From NCBI GenBank assembly GCA_023807065.1, contig JAJJLU010000006.1:1-64000 (forward strand): 64,000 nt of DNA, in the 5' to 3' direction. Both the position numbers and the translations under genes were made by a program. The notes beneath the pieces were generated by a model. It was not told where the DNA came from, ran no database searches, and saw nothing but the letters and a program-made list of their open reading frames with translations. How positions within the stretch are numbered: the first letter of the stretch is position 1; every line of letters starts with the position of its first letter. This stretch comes from Isotricha intestinalis (Eukaryota; Ciliophora; Litostomatea; Vestibuliferida; Isotrichidae). This document shows positions 20,583 through 32,400 of this stretch, in pieces.

Positions 20583-23500
20583 ATGGGACAAAAGATTATT
20601 CAATCTAAATATACTGAAGAAGTTGATACATTTTTATATAAATATTCTGATAATTTACAGTTTGTAAAATTATATAATAATGGTATTTTATCTAAAACAG
20701 CTTTAGTTTTTAATAAGATAGATAATGTACCATTAATCATAAAAGTTTTTTTCAAAACAAATTATGAGGAAAATGACAAAAAATTATATGATAAATATTT
20801 AGCTCTATTAAGAGAATATAATAAAAAAATAAATCAAAATTTAATATTAAATTATGCTCCAATAATAAAAATAGAAAATCATGAAAGAGCAGGAATAATT
20901 ATAAAACAATATTTTGGATATAATTTAAAAGAAAGAATGTTTCAAATGCCTTATTTTTCAAAAATAGAAAAATTATGGTTAATATTTCAAATATTATTCT
21001 CTTTAAAAGAATTACATTCAAACGGAATAATTCATGGAAATATAAAATTAGAAAATATATTATTAACTTCTTATAATTCATTATTTTTAACTGATATTTC
21101 ACCATTTAAACCAGTTCATATAATTATAGATGATATAACTTCATATGAATATTTTTTTGGTGCTTTAAATAAAACATGTTATTTATCTCCTGAAAGGGTT
21201 TTAAGTAAAAAAGAATTTAATGAAAAAAATAATAATGAAGACTTTAATAAAATGTATCCTTCAATGGATATTTTTAGTGCTGGAATTGTTATTGCTGAAT
21301 TATTAACTGAAATTCATCCTTTTTTATTATTAAATCAATTATGGGAATATAAATATGGTAAAATTAATATTAAGGAAAAATTAAAAAATATTAAAGATGA
21401 AAATTTAAAATTTTTATTATTTAAAATGTTAGAAATTGATCCTGAGAAAAGAATAAATTCTGAAGGTGCTTTTATTTTTTTTCTTGATAATATTTGTCCT
21501 TTGTTTATTAAAGGCTTTCTAGTTTTTTTTAATTGTTTAATTAATAAAACTAAATTTTGGAAACCTGATTTAATGATTGGTTTATTTTATAAACATTGGA
21601 AACAAATATGGAAATTAATTTTTGGGTATAATGAAAAAGCACCTTTAATAAAAGAATGTTTAAATTTTTCTTTAATAAATAAAATCTTTTTAGATTCCTC
21701 TTTATTAAAAATTCAATATTTTATTGAAAAAGAAAAAAATTTTAAATTATTAATAAATATAAAAAACACAGAAGAAATAATCAAAGAAAAAGAAATAGAA
21801 AATGATAAAAAATGTATATTATTATTATTTAATTATATTGTGGAAGCAATGCAGAATGTAAAATACGAGAGTTCAAATTGGGTTGCTTTAGAAATGATTA
21901 AATGTATTTTAACAAAAGTTCCAGATAAATTAAAGTTATTAAGAATTATTCCTTATTTTATAGAAAATATAAAAAGACGTGATCTTTTAACAAGATTAAA
22001 AAGTTTAAAATGTATAATTGATTCTCTTTTAAATATTGATTATAATAATTTAGAACTTCCTAAAGAAGAATATTATTATTTTCATGGTTATATTTTTCCT
22101 TATTTTATTGCTTATTATCATGGAGTGAAAAATTTATTAAATAAAAATTATGTAATTGGTTTTATTAATTTAATAGGAAAAATAATTGAAATTGAATCAA
22201 AGTTTTTAAATCTAGTTGTAAAAATAAAATTAAAAAAATATACAAATGAAATAAATAATATTAAAGAAGAAATAAATAAAGAAGAAAACAATGAAGAAAA
22301 AAAAAAGAATATAAAAGATAAAAGAATAATAATATTTCAACAATATCATAAAATGCATTTAGAATTTAAAAAAACTTTATTTTCAGTAATTAGTAAAATT
22401 TTAACATCAAATATAGAGGATGAAGTATTAGTAGTTTTATTTAATAATTTTCCAATAATTTTAAAGTTATTTAGTGGAGAAGAATTAAATGAATTTAAAA
22501 GACAAACTTTATCATATATTAATTCAAGAAAATCAAAGATTCAAATTGCAGTTTTAAAAAATTTACCTTTTATGACTTCTTTTTCTCGAAAAGATTTTGA
22601 AAATGTTTTTGTTCCTTGTATTGAGTTTTTAATTTATGATAATGAAGAAATTAAAATATATGAATCATTTCATTTAATTATTAGTTTAATTGAAAAAGAT
22701 TTTATTAAAATTAACTGTTTATTTGAAACTTTAAATACATATTTTAAATTTATATCACATCCAAATTTTTTAATTAGGAAAAAAGTTTTGAAATTAGCGA
22801 AGATTATTCTTAAGAAAAATAATAAAAAATCAAATGATTGTTTAATGAATTATTATCAAGGTTTATTTTCCTTTGAAAAAAAATTAGAAATAATTAATGA
22901 AGAAATAATAGATAAATATCATAAAGAAAGTTTATCAAGAATTTTATGTCAAATTAACAATAAATATGAATTTTCAAAGGAACATTTAAATGAAAATAAA
23001 CATTATTTATCAATTTTAGATGAAATGACTGATATATTTCAAGGTAAAGAAATGTATTTAATGAATTTAATGGATAATATAATAGTTAATAATAATAAAA
23101 ATTATGAACAACCTAAAATTTTTTCTTTTATTGAAGTTATTAATAGTACTTTTGATTCTTATATTAAAAAAGGAGATCAATCTAATTTTTTTTATCAATT
23201 ATATCCTATAAGAGATCCAAGAAGACAATTAATATTAAAAAAATTTCATTCTAATAATGATATAAGTTTTAAAATTGATGAAAAAATGGAAGATAACTTT
23301 GAAATAATTTACATATTTTTTTTCAAAATCTTTTATTTATTTAAAGTTCTAGATATAACATATAATGAAATAGGAAAAGAATATTTTACTTTCAATAAAT
23401 TAAACTCAAATATTATAGAAAAGGAAGATTTTTCATCAAAAAATAAAAATATTCAACATTGGAGACCAAAAGGTAAATTATTAACTACAATATATAATAA

Positions 23501-24959
23501 ATCAACAAATCCAATTGAAAAAATAATTCCAATGAATAATTCAATATTTTTATCTATTGATAATCAAGGAGAAATTATTTTTAGAAAACTAGAAATATTA
23601 AATAACGAATTATACGTTACAATTAAGCATATAAAAAAATTCAAAAATGATCTTCCAATCTTATATAAATCTACGATTAAAAAAATAGGAAATGATAAAT
23701 TAATTTTTGCTTCAAATAATTCATTATATTTATATGAAATAGGAGAAAATAATGAATTAATTAAAGTAATTTCAATAGAAGAAAATGAATATATAACAAC
23801 AACTTTAATATCAAAATATACAAATAAAAAAATTTTCATTTTATTAAGTGATACAAAAGGAAGAATAAATTTATTTGATTTAAGAATAAGAACATTAAAT
23901 GAAATATGTCAATTTCCCTTAGATAAAGGATTTATAACTTGTGGTTGTAAAAATTTAAATTATGAAAATGAATTTTTATTTGGAACTTCAGATGGTTTTA
24001 TTTTTAATATTTCTCTTAATTTAAATTCTATTACTCATATATATGAATTTGAAAATAAAAAACCAATTATAGGAATTAAAAATTATTTACCAAATATTAA
24101 TAATGTCATTGAGAATAATGGGATTAATTATTATATTATATATTTTGGAGATAGTGAAATTCATATTTGGAATTTTAATACTTTGAATTGTGAAATTTTA
24201 ATGAAAGTTAATGTAAAAAACAATGATAATGATAATAAAAGTGAAATTGATTATCCTATTTTAACTAAAAGACTTTTTGAAGATAATTCTCTTATTAATT
24301 TAGGACGATATTATTTTGAACAATTAAGAAAAGAAGAAAATGTAATTGATTCAGAAAATAAATTTTTTTATTATAATGGAATCTTAAGAAAAAATAGATT
24401 TATACCTCAGAAAAGTTTATTAGATTATTTAAATCAAGAAACAATAATAATAAAATTTAATGAAATAAAAAAGATATTTAATCATAATTCAAATTCACAA
24501 ATTATATTTTCACCATTTTATGATATAAATAATAATTTATTAAGTATAAATTATCTTATAAGTGGAGGAAATGATACAGTAATTCGTTATTGGGATATTT
24601 CTAAAGAAACATTAAGAGATACAAAATCATATATAATAAATGGTCCTTTATCATTAGTTAATTATAATTTTACTCAAACTCAATTTAATAAAAACTTTTT
24701 TTTAATTCAATCTAATGAAGAATATAATTCTTCTTTTATAAATGATCCTTTATATAATAATTATAGTTTGAAAAATTATTCTATTAATGGAATGAATAAT
24801 AAATTTCTTTATGGAGGAAGATTTGTGGAATCAGGACATAAAAATATTATAACTGATATTCAAAATATTGAATTAAATAATTTTTTTTATGATGAATATG
24901 AATTTCCTTTTTTATTGTTAACTTCTTCCTTAGATGGGACAATTAAAATTTGGAAATAA
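20583..24959 (+). CDS. VPS15: VPS15/PIK3R4, regulatory subunit of class III PI3-kinase
   Basis: A 1458-residue protein with the full VPS15 layout. MGQ at the N-terminus fits N-myristoylation. A protein-kinase-like domain covers ~20-305 (K54 in the position of the ATP lysine, catalytic loop HGNIKLEN at 151-158, TDISPFKP at 170-177, TCYLSPERV after it). A long helical HEAT region follows, then a WD40 propeller from ~1000 to the end, closing with DGTIKIWK. VPS15 scaffolds VPS34 to make PI3P on endosomes and autophagosomes. Length matches yeast (about 1450) and human (about 1360) proteins. The catalytic-loop Asp of HGD is replaced by Asn (N153), read directly as AAT, so this copy may be a pseudokinase scaffold. 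It shares its 5' spacer with the coiled-coil gene. Confidence 0.95.
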   Translation: MGQKIIQSKYTEEVDTFLYKYSDNLQFVKLYNNGILSKTALVFNKIDNVPLIIKVFFKTNYEENDKKLYDKYLALLREYNKKINQNLILNYAPIIKIENHERAGIIIKQYFGYNLKERMFQMPYFSKIEKLWLIFQILFSLKELHSNGIIHGNIKLENILLTSYNSLFLTDISPFKPVHIIIDDITSYEYFFGALNKTCYLSPERVLSKKEFNEKNNNEDFNKMYPSMDIFSAGIVIAELLTEIHPFLLLNQLWEYKYGKINIKEKLKNIKDENLKFLLFKMLEIDPEKRINSEGAFIFFLDNICPLFIKGFLVFFNCLINKTKFWKPDLMIGLFYKHWKQIWKLIFGYNEKAPLIKECLNFSLINKIFLDSSLLKIQYFIEKEKNFKLLINIKNTEEIIKEKEIENDKKCILLLFNYIVEAMQNVKYESSNWVALEMIKCILTKVPDKLKLLRIIPYFIENIKRRDLLTRLKSLKCIIDSLLNIDYNNLELPKEEYYYFHGYIFPYFIAYYHGVKNLLNKNYVIGFINLIGKIIEIESKFLNLVVKIKLKKYTNEINNIKEEINKEENNEEKKKNIKDKRIIIFQQYHKMHLEFKKTLFSVISKILTSNIEDEVLVVLFNNFPIILKLFSGEELNEFKRQTLSYINSRKSKIQIAVLKNLPFMTSFSRKDFENVFVPCIEFLIYDNEEIKIYESFHLIISLIEKDFIKINCLFETLNTYFKFISHPNFLIRKKVLKLAKIILKKNNKKSNDCLMNYYQGLFSFEKKLEIINEEIIDKYHKESLSRILCQINNKYEFSKEHLNENKHYLSILDEMTDIFQGKEMYLMNLMDNIIVNNNKNYEQPKIFSFIEVINSTFDSYIKKGDQSNFFYQLYPIRDPRRQLILKKFHSNNDISFKIDEKMEDNFEIIYIFFFKIFYLFKVLDITYNEIGKEYFTFNKLNSNIIEKEDFSSKNKNIQHWRPKGKLLTTIYNKSTNPIEKIIPMNNSIFLSIDNQGEIIFRKLEILNNELYVTIKHIKKFKNDLPILYKSTIKKIGNDKLIFASNNSLYLYEIGENNELIKVISIEENEYITTTLISKYTNKKIFILLSDTKGRINLFDLRIRTLNEICQFPLDKGFITCGCKNLNYENEFLFGTSDGFIFNISLNLNSITHIYEFENKKPIIGIKNYLPNINNVIENNGINYYIIYFGDSEIHIWNFNTLNCEILMKVNVKNNDNDNKSEIDYPILTKRLFEDNSLINLGRYYFEQLRKEENVIDSENKFFYYNGILRKNRFIPQKSLLDYLNQETIIIKFNEIKKIFNHNSNSQIIFSPFYDINNNLLSINYLISGGNDTVIRYWDISKETLRDTKSYIINGPLSLVNYNFTQTQFNKNFFLIQSNEEYNSSFINDPLYNNYSLKNYSINGMNNKFLYGGRFVESGHKNIITDIQNIELNNFFYDEYEFPFLLLTSSLDGTIKIWK

Positions 24960-26554
24960 ATTATTTATTTAGTAATAGAAGTAATATATATTTTTTATTT
25001 AAGCAATATTATTAATGTATTTAAATATTATTTTCATATAAATTTATTATAAATAATGAAAAAAATAAATAATTTAAAATTTTATTGATTTAAGTTATTT
25101 TATTGATATTTAGGTGTTATTTTTTGATTATAATTTGAATTAAAAGAATTTAATTCAGATTTAAATTTTTCTACAATTGAAATAATATCGGAAAATAATT
25201 CTTCATTTTGGATAATATTATTATTATCTTTGCTTTATTTTTATTATCAGATTCATTAACATTCCTTATTAAATCATATATTTCATCAAGACATTTTATA
25301 TTTGATTCAATAATATTTTTTTCATTTATATTTGTTTGAATTCTTCATCAATAAATTTTTCTTTTAAAATATTTTATAAATTATAATCAGATTCTAATAT
25401 TTTTATTAATAAGTTTTCTATTAAAAATATATATTAATTGAGATTTCATTTTGTAATTTTGATTAATTATCATTTTACGATAATTTAACTCTTTTTTCTC
25501 AATTATTTTATAATTTGGAATATTATTTTCCTTAATAAAAGAAATTAAAGCTCTAATAATAATCTTTTCTTTTTTATGAAATTATATTATTTTTTTTATA
25601 ATTTAAAGAAGTGAAATATTCCTTTAAAGAAATATCTGGTGAGTGCTCCATTATTAAATTTTGGAAATTTTTTATATCATCTATAACTTTTAATTTCTCT
25701 TTTGTGTTATTGTATTTTAATTAATTGATTTGTAGAAATATAAAATGAATCCAATGATGATTCCTTTTTCTCTTCTTTTTCTGTTTTTCTATTTTTTCCT
25801 TTTTAATACCAAACAATTTATTCCCAATTTTTTCTTCATATAATACAATATCAAATAATTTAATATTTTTTTATATAAATAAAAATAATAAATAAAAGAA
25901 ATTTAGAATAATATAAGAATAATGAAAAAACTTCGATTAAATATAAAATTAAAAAGAAAAAGTAAAAAATTATGATATACAACAATGTTTAATATTAAAT
26001 AAAAACTTGAATATAAAGGTTTCTTAGATTAATTGAATCAATGTCATTTCACCTTTTAAAACACATTTTTTCAAACAAAATGAAAAAAAATTTAAATCGT
26101 AAATTTAAAATAAATTTGGATACTATTAGAAAAAAGAAAAATTAGATAATAAAAAATATCATTTATTTCATTTTCATCAAAAACAACTAATTTATTTAAT
26201 TGTTTCTCCCTAGTGAAAAATAAATTATATTATTTTAAGTAAAAATTAATAATAAATAAAATATTAGAAATTATATAAATCAACTTAATAAATTAAAGGA
26301 AAACATTTTATAATTATTAAAATTATAATCTTGTCATAAATGTTATTCTCATTCTAAAAAAAAAAAATAAAAAAAAGGAAAAATCTCTTAAATATTTATT
26401 TTTTTAATTTTGTGCTTATTATTTCAAAAAAATTAAAAAAAGCAAACTATTTTAAATTTAAATTATAATAAGAAATTTTATGAAAAATAAAATATAACAT
26501 CAAAATAAAAAACCTATTTTTTTAACTCTTTTTTCAGAATTTTACTAATAAAAA
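24960..26554. other. 1.6-kb gene-poor gap containing a decayed gene
   Basis: Bases 25100-25870 hold the broken minus-strand coding relic listed separately. The flanks (24960-25100 and 25870-26554) are AT-rich with homopolymer A and T runs. The last ~200 bases presumably include the promoter of the CUE-domain gene at 26555. No RNA gene or repeat was seen. Confidence 0.5.
25107..25870 (-). pseudogene. Decayed coiled-coil type gene
   Basis: On the minus strand, protein-like stretches follow one another in the same order but in shifting frames: KLFDIVLYEEKIGNKLFGI, then KTEKEEKKESSLDSFYIST, then NLIMEHSPDISLKEYFTSLN, then IIIRALISFIKENNIPNYKI, then NEKNIIESNIKCLDEIYDL and finally SIVEKFKSELNSFNSNYNQ with a stop. 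The joints need one-base shifts and several in-frame TAA codons interrupt them. No GT-AG intron explains the breaks. It looks like a gene lost by accumulation of indels and nonsense changes. The family is unknown. Confidence 0.5.
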
Positions 26555-27295
26555 ATGGCAGCACCTTCAGTAAATCAATTATCATATCTCGAAAAAACTT
26601 ATAAAATACAATCGGATCAACATCATTTATTTAATTTGACAATAAAAAATTTAAAATCATCAATTGAATTTTTTCTTGTTTATCACGATAATGTTTCAAC
26701 ACAACAATATAAAAAAAAATATTTTCTTGATGAAATAAAGAAAAATAATAAATATTTTACAATATTGGAAACAATTGATCAAGTGTTTGATGATTTAGTG
26801 GGATTAATAAATAAAAATACAACAAAAATATGTGAATCAAAAGATAATATAATTTATATTATTATTCCTTTAGAAAGTCAAACTTTAAAAGAAATAATAT
26901 TTCAAATAAAAAAAATAGAAAAAAATGATAAAGAAAAAATTGAAGAATTATATTCTTTAGTATTAGAAATAAAAAACGAAAATATTTCCTTGAAAAAAGA
27001 AAATCAAATTCTAAAAGAAAAAGTCAAAAAATTAGAATCTTATATTCCTTATTTAGAAGAATTTAAAAAGAAGAATAAACAAATAAATTCGAAAGAAAAT
27101 ATTAAAAAAATAAATTTTCCTATAAAAAAATCACCTTCATACATAGACGAAAACACTATTCTTGCTAATATAGAAAAACTGAAATCACAGTTTCCAAAAA
27201 TAAAAGATGATATTTTAATGAATGCTTTAGAAGCTGCAGATGGAAATTATGAAGAAGCAATCAATTTTGTTTCTACTATGCTAGAAGAAAATTAA
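26555..27295 (+). CDS. CUE/UBA-domain coiled-coil protein
   Basis: A 246-residue protein. The N-terminal half (to ~125) has a globular pattern with a strand-rich IIYIIIPLESQTLKEIIFQI segment. Residues ~130-165 form a coiled coil (LYSLVLEIKNENISLKKEN and following heptads). The last ~45 residues read as a CUE-type ubiquitin-binding fold: ANIEKLKSQFPKIKDDIL, then ALEAADGNYEEAINFV, with the FP and A..AADGNYEEAI pattern of CUE domains. This suggests an adaptor that binds ubiquitin or ubiquitinated cargo. The start is a clear ATG after a long stop-rich leader. The domain call is good; the role is inferred. Confidence 0.75.
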   Translation: MAAPSVNQLSYLEKTYKIQSDQHHLFNLTIKNLKSSIEFFLVYHDNVSTQQYKKKYFLDEIKKNNKYFTILETIDQVFDDLVGLINKNTTKICESKDNIIYIIIPLESQTLKEIIFQIKKIEKNDKEKIEELYSLVLEIKNENISLKKENQILKEKVKKLESYIPYLEEFKKKNKQINSKENIKKINFPIKKSPSYIDENTILANIEKLKSQFPKIKDDILMNALEAADGNYEEAINFVSTMLEEN

Positions 27296-28211
27296 TTTGA
27301 GAAAAAAATATTTTTTAATATTAATTTATATATGTTATCTTGTTAATAAATATGATTAAATAAATTAAATAAAAACACAAAATCATTCGGTCAGACTTTT
27401 TGAAAATATTGGTATGGAATGTAAATGTTTTATTTTTCATTAATTATTTATAAGATAACTATCTTTATCATTAATGAGTATTTTATTATTTTTTAATCAA
27501 ATATTTTTTAATTTTGAAAAAAATAAGAGTATTCTAATAATTATTAATTAAGTAAATTTTTATTATAAAGTTATATTTCAGAAATGAGGTAATGTTTGTT
27601 GTTCAAAAAGTATTCATGCTAATTTATCTTGTTTTTAATAAGTTAACCCAATTCTTTTGTTAAGGGTATAAATATTTGTTAATTAATTAAATTAAACTAA
27701 TAAAAATTGTTGTTTATTTTTTGTTTTTATCATTTAAGTTTTTTTTTAATTGTTTATCAAAATATAAAATCTTTTTATGTTTTTATGATAGATTACATAA
27801 TTTTTCTTTTGTTTCCTGAATATTATTCTTCTTTTATATCATTAATAATATGAATAATATCTTCAAATATTCATTTAATTTAGTTAATTTTGATTCCACA
27901 AAAACAATTAATAAGTTCATAAATAATTTCTATATTAAAAATCTTATATAATTCTTGAATTTCATTTATTAATTTTAAAGATGATATATCATAAGGAAAT
28001 ATTAATCCTATAATTCTTCTTTTATTTTTTCAACATTTCCTACAAAGTAACTAATTATTTTTTATTTTCATTTACTTTATTAATTATATTCAATAATAAT
28101 AAAAATAAAAAGAATAGAAATTTATTTTTAATTATAAAAAATTACTTTTATATAATTTCTAAAATACGAACAACAAAATTTCAAAATAATAAACTAAATT
28201 ATTTTATAATA
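27296..28211. other. 0.9-kb gap with a weak minus-strand coding relic
   Basis: The space between two convergent genes. The first 500 bases show only AT-rich spacer. From about 27800 to 28080 the minus strand gives protein-like pieces such as YFVGNVEKIKEEL and EDIIHIINDIKEE separated by stops and frame changes. This may be another decayed gene, but the pieces are short and the family is unknown. Confidence 0.3.
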
Positions 28212-29405
28212 TTACTTTTGAATACTTAATCCTTTTCTAATATCATCATTAAATTTACCAGAATTAACTATATTTTCCAAAAAATTTCCTAAAATTTCTA
28301 ATTCATTATCCATTACATCATCAGTCCAAGTTTTAATTAAATATAAATTGTCTAAATTATATTTAGCATTAACTTTAAGATTATCAACAAAAATAATTTT
28401 TTTTAAATCTCTTCCAATTTTAGATAAATCTTTAATAATTTTTCCTCCTTCTGAAGTAGTATGTTTCTTATACAATCTATGAGAAATTAATTTTTTTTGT
28501 TGATCTATTTTATCTAAAATATTATTTGCATATGATTGAGAAGAAGATGTAAAAATTATTATTTCAAAATATTCAGAAACTTTAGTTAAAAAGTTAACAG
28601 CTCCAGGTCTTAATAAGAAATAATGACCAAATGATAAAGTTGAATTATGAGTTAAGGTTTCATCAAGATCAAGAACTAAACAAAATTTTTTTTCTAAAGG
28701 TTTTTTTATAAATGGAGAAGGAGGAATTAAAGCTTTATCATCTTCATCTGTTTCATTAAGAATATTTACAGGTGATTTATTTAAAAAACAAAATAATATT
28801 GTTTCTTTTATTGACTTTATTATTATATATAAATCAATATTTTGACAATTATCTAAAAGTTGATGTAATGATTTATTAATATTTATATATTCGTTTTTTT
28901 GTTCAATTGTTATTTTTACTATATTTTTTGTAATTGGAATAATATTTTGATTTTTTATTTTAAGTTTTTCATTTAAAACATTACTTAATTTATTTGAATA
29001 ATTAATCATATTTTCAACGATTAATAATCCTACATAAATAAATTGGTGAAAACAGTCTTTTACTTTTTCAACTTTTATTTTATATAAATTTTCATCTCTG
29101 GATAAAAATGCAAAAATAACTAAAATGATACAATAATATTTATATATATTCATAAATTTATCATAGTTAAATAATTCAATATTTTTAGTAAATAAGTTTT
29201 CATTTATTAATATTCTTTTAACTTCTTTTAAAAAAAGAATATTAAATAGGCTTTTATTAGTTAAAACATTATTTAATTCAGTTAAATTTTCAAAAAAATT
29301 AGTAATAAATTGTTTTTTTTCATCAACTGATATTCCAATTTTTAAATCTGAAAGATGAACTGAAGGAGCTGATCCTCTTCTATTTTTTTTTTGTACTTTT
29401 TCCAT
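28212..29405 (-). CDS. FCP1/SCP-like (NLI-interacting factor type) phosphatase
   Basis: A 397-residue protein with a C-terminal HAD-type CTD phosphatase domain. It contains the catalytic DLDETL motif (residues 246-251), the FLLRPGAVNFL segment, IIIFTSSSQSYA, and the acidic IIFVDN motif (338-342). The two aspartates of DLDET are the expected nucleophile and acid/base. Related enzymes remove phosphate from Ser, usually on the RNA polymerase II CTD or regulatory proteins. The first ~230 residues are helical and unrecognised, and carry RRGSAPS, a possible phosphosite. It lies 60 bp downstream of the PAS-type protein gene on the same strand. Confidence 0.9.
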   Translation of the reverse strand: MEKVQKKNRRGSAPSVHLSDLKIGISVDEKKQFITNFFENLTELNNVLTNKSLFNILFLKEVKRILINENLFTKNIELFNYDKFMNIYKYYCIILVIFAFLSRDENLYKIKVEKVKDCFHQFIYVGLLIVENMINYSNKLSNVLNEKLKIKNQNIIPITKNIVKITIEQKNEYININKSLHQLLDNCQNIDLYIIIKSIKETILFCFLNKSPVNILNETDEDDKALIPPSPFIKKPLEKKFCLVLDLDETLTHNSTLSFGHYFLLRPGAVNFLTKVSEYFEIIIFTSSSQSYANNILDKIDQQKKLISHRLYKKHTTSEGGKIIKDLSKIGRDLKKIIFVDNLKVNAKYNLDNLYLIKTWTDDVMDNELEILGNFLENIVNSGKFNDDIRKGLSIQK

Positions 29406-29465
29406 CTTTTCAATAAAAAATTCCTTTTAATATTTTAAATTTTATTTAAAATAAATAAAAATTAT

Positions 29466-32400
29466 TTATTTGAAAAATTTTAATAATGATATCATTTTAA
29501 TATTCTCATTAATTAATCTACGAGAAATTAAAATGAATAATAAAATCATTACTACTAATTCAAAAATTAAATTTGCAGTTAAACAAATGATTAATAATAT
29601 TTTATGGTTATAAAGAGTATTTTCTAATAAATTTGGAATAATAATTTCATTTTGATAAGACCTTAAAATATCAACTAAAAATAAAGTTAAAGTAAAAACA
29701 CCATATAAATCATTAAGATCTAAATGTTGAATTTTTTCTTCATAATCTCCTTTAGTTATAGTATTTAAAACTTTTTGTTCATAAAAAGTAATTCCTTTGA
29801 AAATTAAAGATTGTTTTCTTAAAGAAAATATATCAAAACTTTCACATAACTGAATTAAAAATGAATTATAATTATCTTCTTCATTATTTAATACTGCACT
29901 TAAAAATATTTCATCTTCTAAACCAGGAAGATCAACACAAGATATATTTTGAAAGTCTTTTATTTTCTCATATATTTTTTTATTATCATTTTCTATTGAT
30001 TTAACTAATCTTAAATCATCTAAAATTGTTTGAAAATTATCAATAACAAAAGTATTTGATTCATAATTATTTTGAATTATACATAATTCATTTTGAGTTG
30101 TATTTGTTAAAATCATAAATATTAATGAATTGATATTATGTGTTATATAGTTATCAATCTCTGAGCTCATATTATAATATTGAATTAAATTTTTTAACTG
30201 ATAAAATTCCTTTTTCATTAATACAAATAAAATGATTGCAATAATAAAAAAGAAGAAATAAATTGCAAAAATAGTAAAAAAATATTGTTTTATATAACCT
30301 TTATATATTAAAAAATTAGCCTTTTCTTTCTTTTTTTTAAGACTTCCTAAATTCATTCTTTCTTTATTTTCAGCTTCTTTTAGTTTTTGATATTCTTTTA
30401 TTTCATTAGTTATTTTTTTCATTTCAATATAAGGTTCATTATCATATAATAAAAGTAAATTTTTCCAATGATTAAATTTAGAATGAAAATAAGTCATAAA
30501 TTGAGAAGAATATAATCTTTTACAAAATTTTTTAAATTGTTTATCTAATCCTATCATAAATGAATAAATAAAAAAACAATTTAATACCAAAACAGAAATA
30601 TTTAGAATTACTAAACCAACAGAAAAACCTTCTAAAGTTGATGAAATAGAATTTAAATGTTCATTAAACCACTCACTTAAAATATTTTTAATAGAGCTTA
30701 AACCTTTTGTAATAATTGGATAATTAATAACGATTTGATAAATATATTTATGATCTAATGAAGAATTAGTTAAATTTAAATTTTTTAATTCCATTTCAGT
30801 AGTTAAAGTAAAGAATTTAATTGAAATATTTTTTAAGTTTTTTCTGTTAATAATTTGAGTTATGAAATTTAAATATAAATCTATTGAATCAAAAAAGGAA
30901 TTATAATTATAAACTAAATAAGGAGTGTTTAATTCATGTTTAATTTCACCATAATTTTCTGGAGCTTCATTATCATTTTCTCTAATTAAATAAACAGGTA
31001 AAGAAATACTTTCAAGTTCTTTTATTTTTTTTTTAGACAAAGAATAAGCTTTTTTTTTAAATTCAGTATATCTATTTTTAATATTATCAATACTATTCGA
31101 AAATTCCCTAAAAACAATTTCACTCATTAATAACTCATCTTTATCAAAGTTAAACATACTTTGATAAATACCAGCTAAAACAGCATAATAACAGATTGAT
31201 ATTTTTCCACTCATATTTTCAAAACATAAATTAGAAGTCATTCTTACAATTTCCATATCAATTCCTCTTTTAAAAAAATGAAATTTACCATAAAATTCAT
31301 ACATTTCAATAAAATTAGAATCAAGATGTAATTGAATTATTAAAAATAATAAACTTATAACTACTATTATTACATGAACTATAGATATTATTATATTTAA
31401 CATTTTATATCTTCTTAATCTATTTTCATCTTTTGATAAAATAGTCTTTCCATTAATTGTTTTAATATGAAATTTATTTGTTTGAGTGTCTGAAGAAGTT
31501 GAAAAAGAAACTGATTCTGTTCCAACTGATAACATTTTATTTATTTGATCTCCATAATCGATATGAAAATTTTCTTCTTCTTGTTCACTTTCTTTTTCAT
31601 TTTTTATTAATTTTGATAATACATAAATTGTAAATTTACTTTTTTCTTTTTCACCGATTTTTATTTTTTTTTCAAGGAAAAATTTTTCTTTTGATATTTG
31701 TGATTTTCTATTTTTTAAATCATTTAATATTTCTTCTTTAATATAAACATCTTTATTATCTTCTAAATATTTTTTAAGTAATTTATAAAAAAGATTAAAA
31801 TTAATTTGAAAAAATAATCTATTTTCATCAATAGTTTGTGTAACATTTTTTGGATTTGTTATTTCATTAGGAATTAAAGAAGCAGTTACTTTTTTAAAAA
31901 TTTGTTCAAAACTAAAAGTTTTTCTAATTAAACCTAAAGAATAAATAATTTCAGGATTTATTACAAAATAATAACTTAATGATTTAGAAAAAGAAATTAA
32001 TATTTCTTTAGTATTTTTACCTACATTTATTGTTTCAAATATTAAAACATCTTCATGAGAATTTTGAAATTGACCTGAAATTAATAATTCTCCGAAATTA
32101 ATTGAAGGATACATAACAAATTTAAAAGTAAATATATCTATATAATCTATATCTTCTTCATTTAAATCTGAAATCACAAATTCAAAATAATTTTTTGGAT
32201 CTTTAAAATTATTATCTTTTAAGAAACTTTCCATTTTTTCTTTTGCACTTTGTCTTAAATAAGGAGGGAATAAATTTTCAAAAGATCTATTTAAATATTT
32301 TCTCATTTGATGACTTGATTTAATTATAGTAAAGTTTTTAGAAATTAAACCATAATGAACTACAATGAAACTATCATGATAAAAGTGATTTTGTAAGAAA

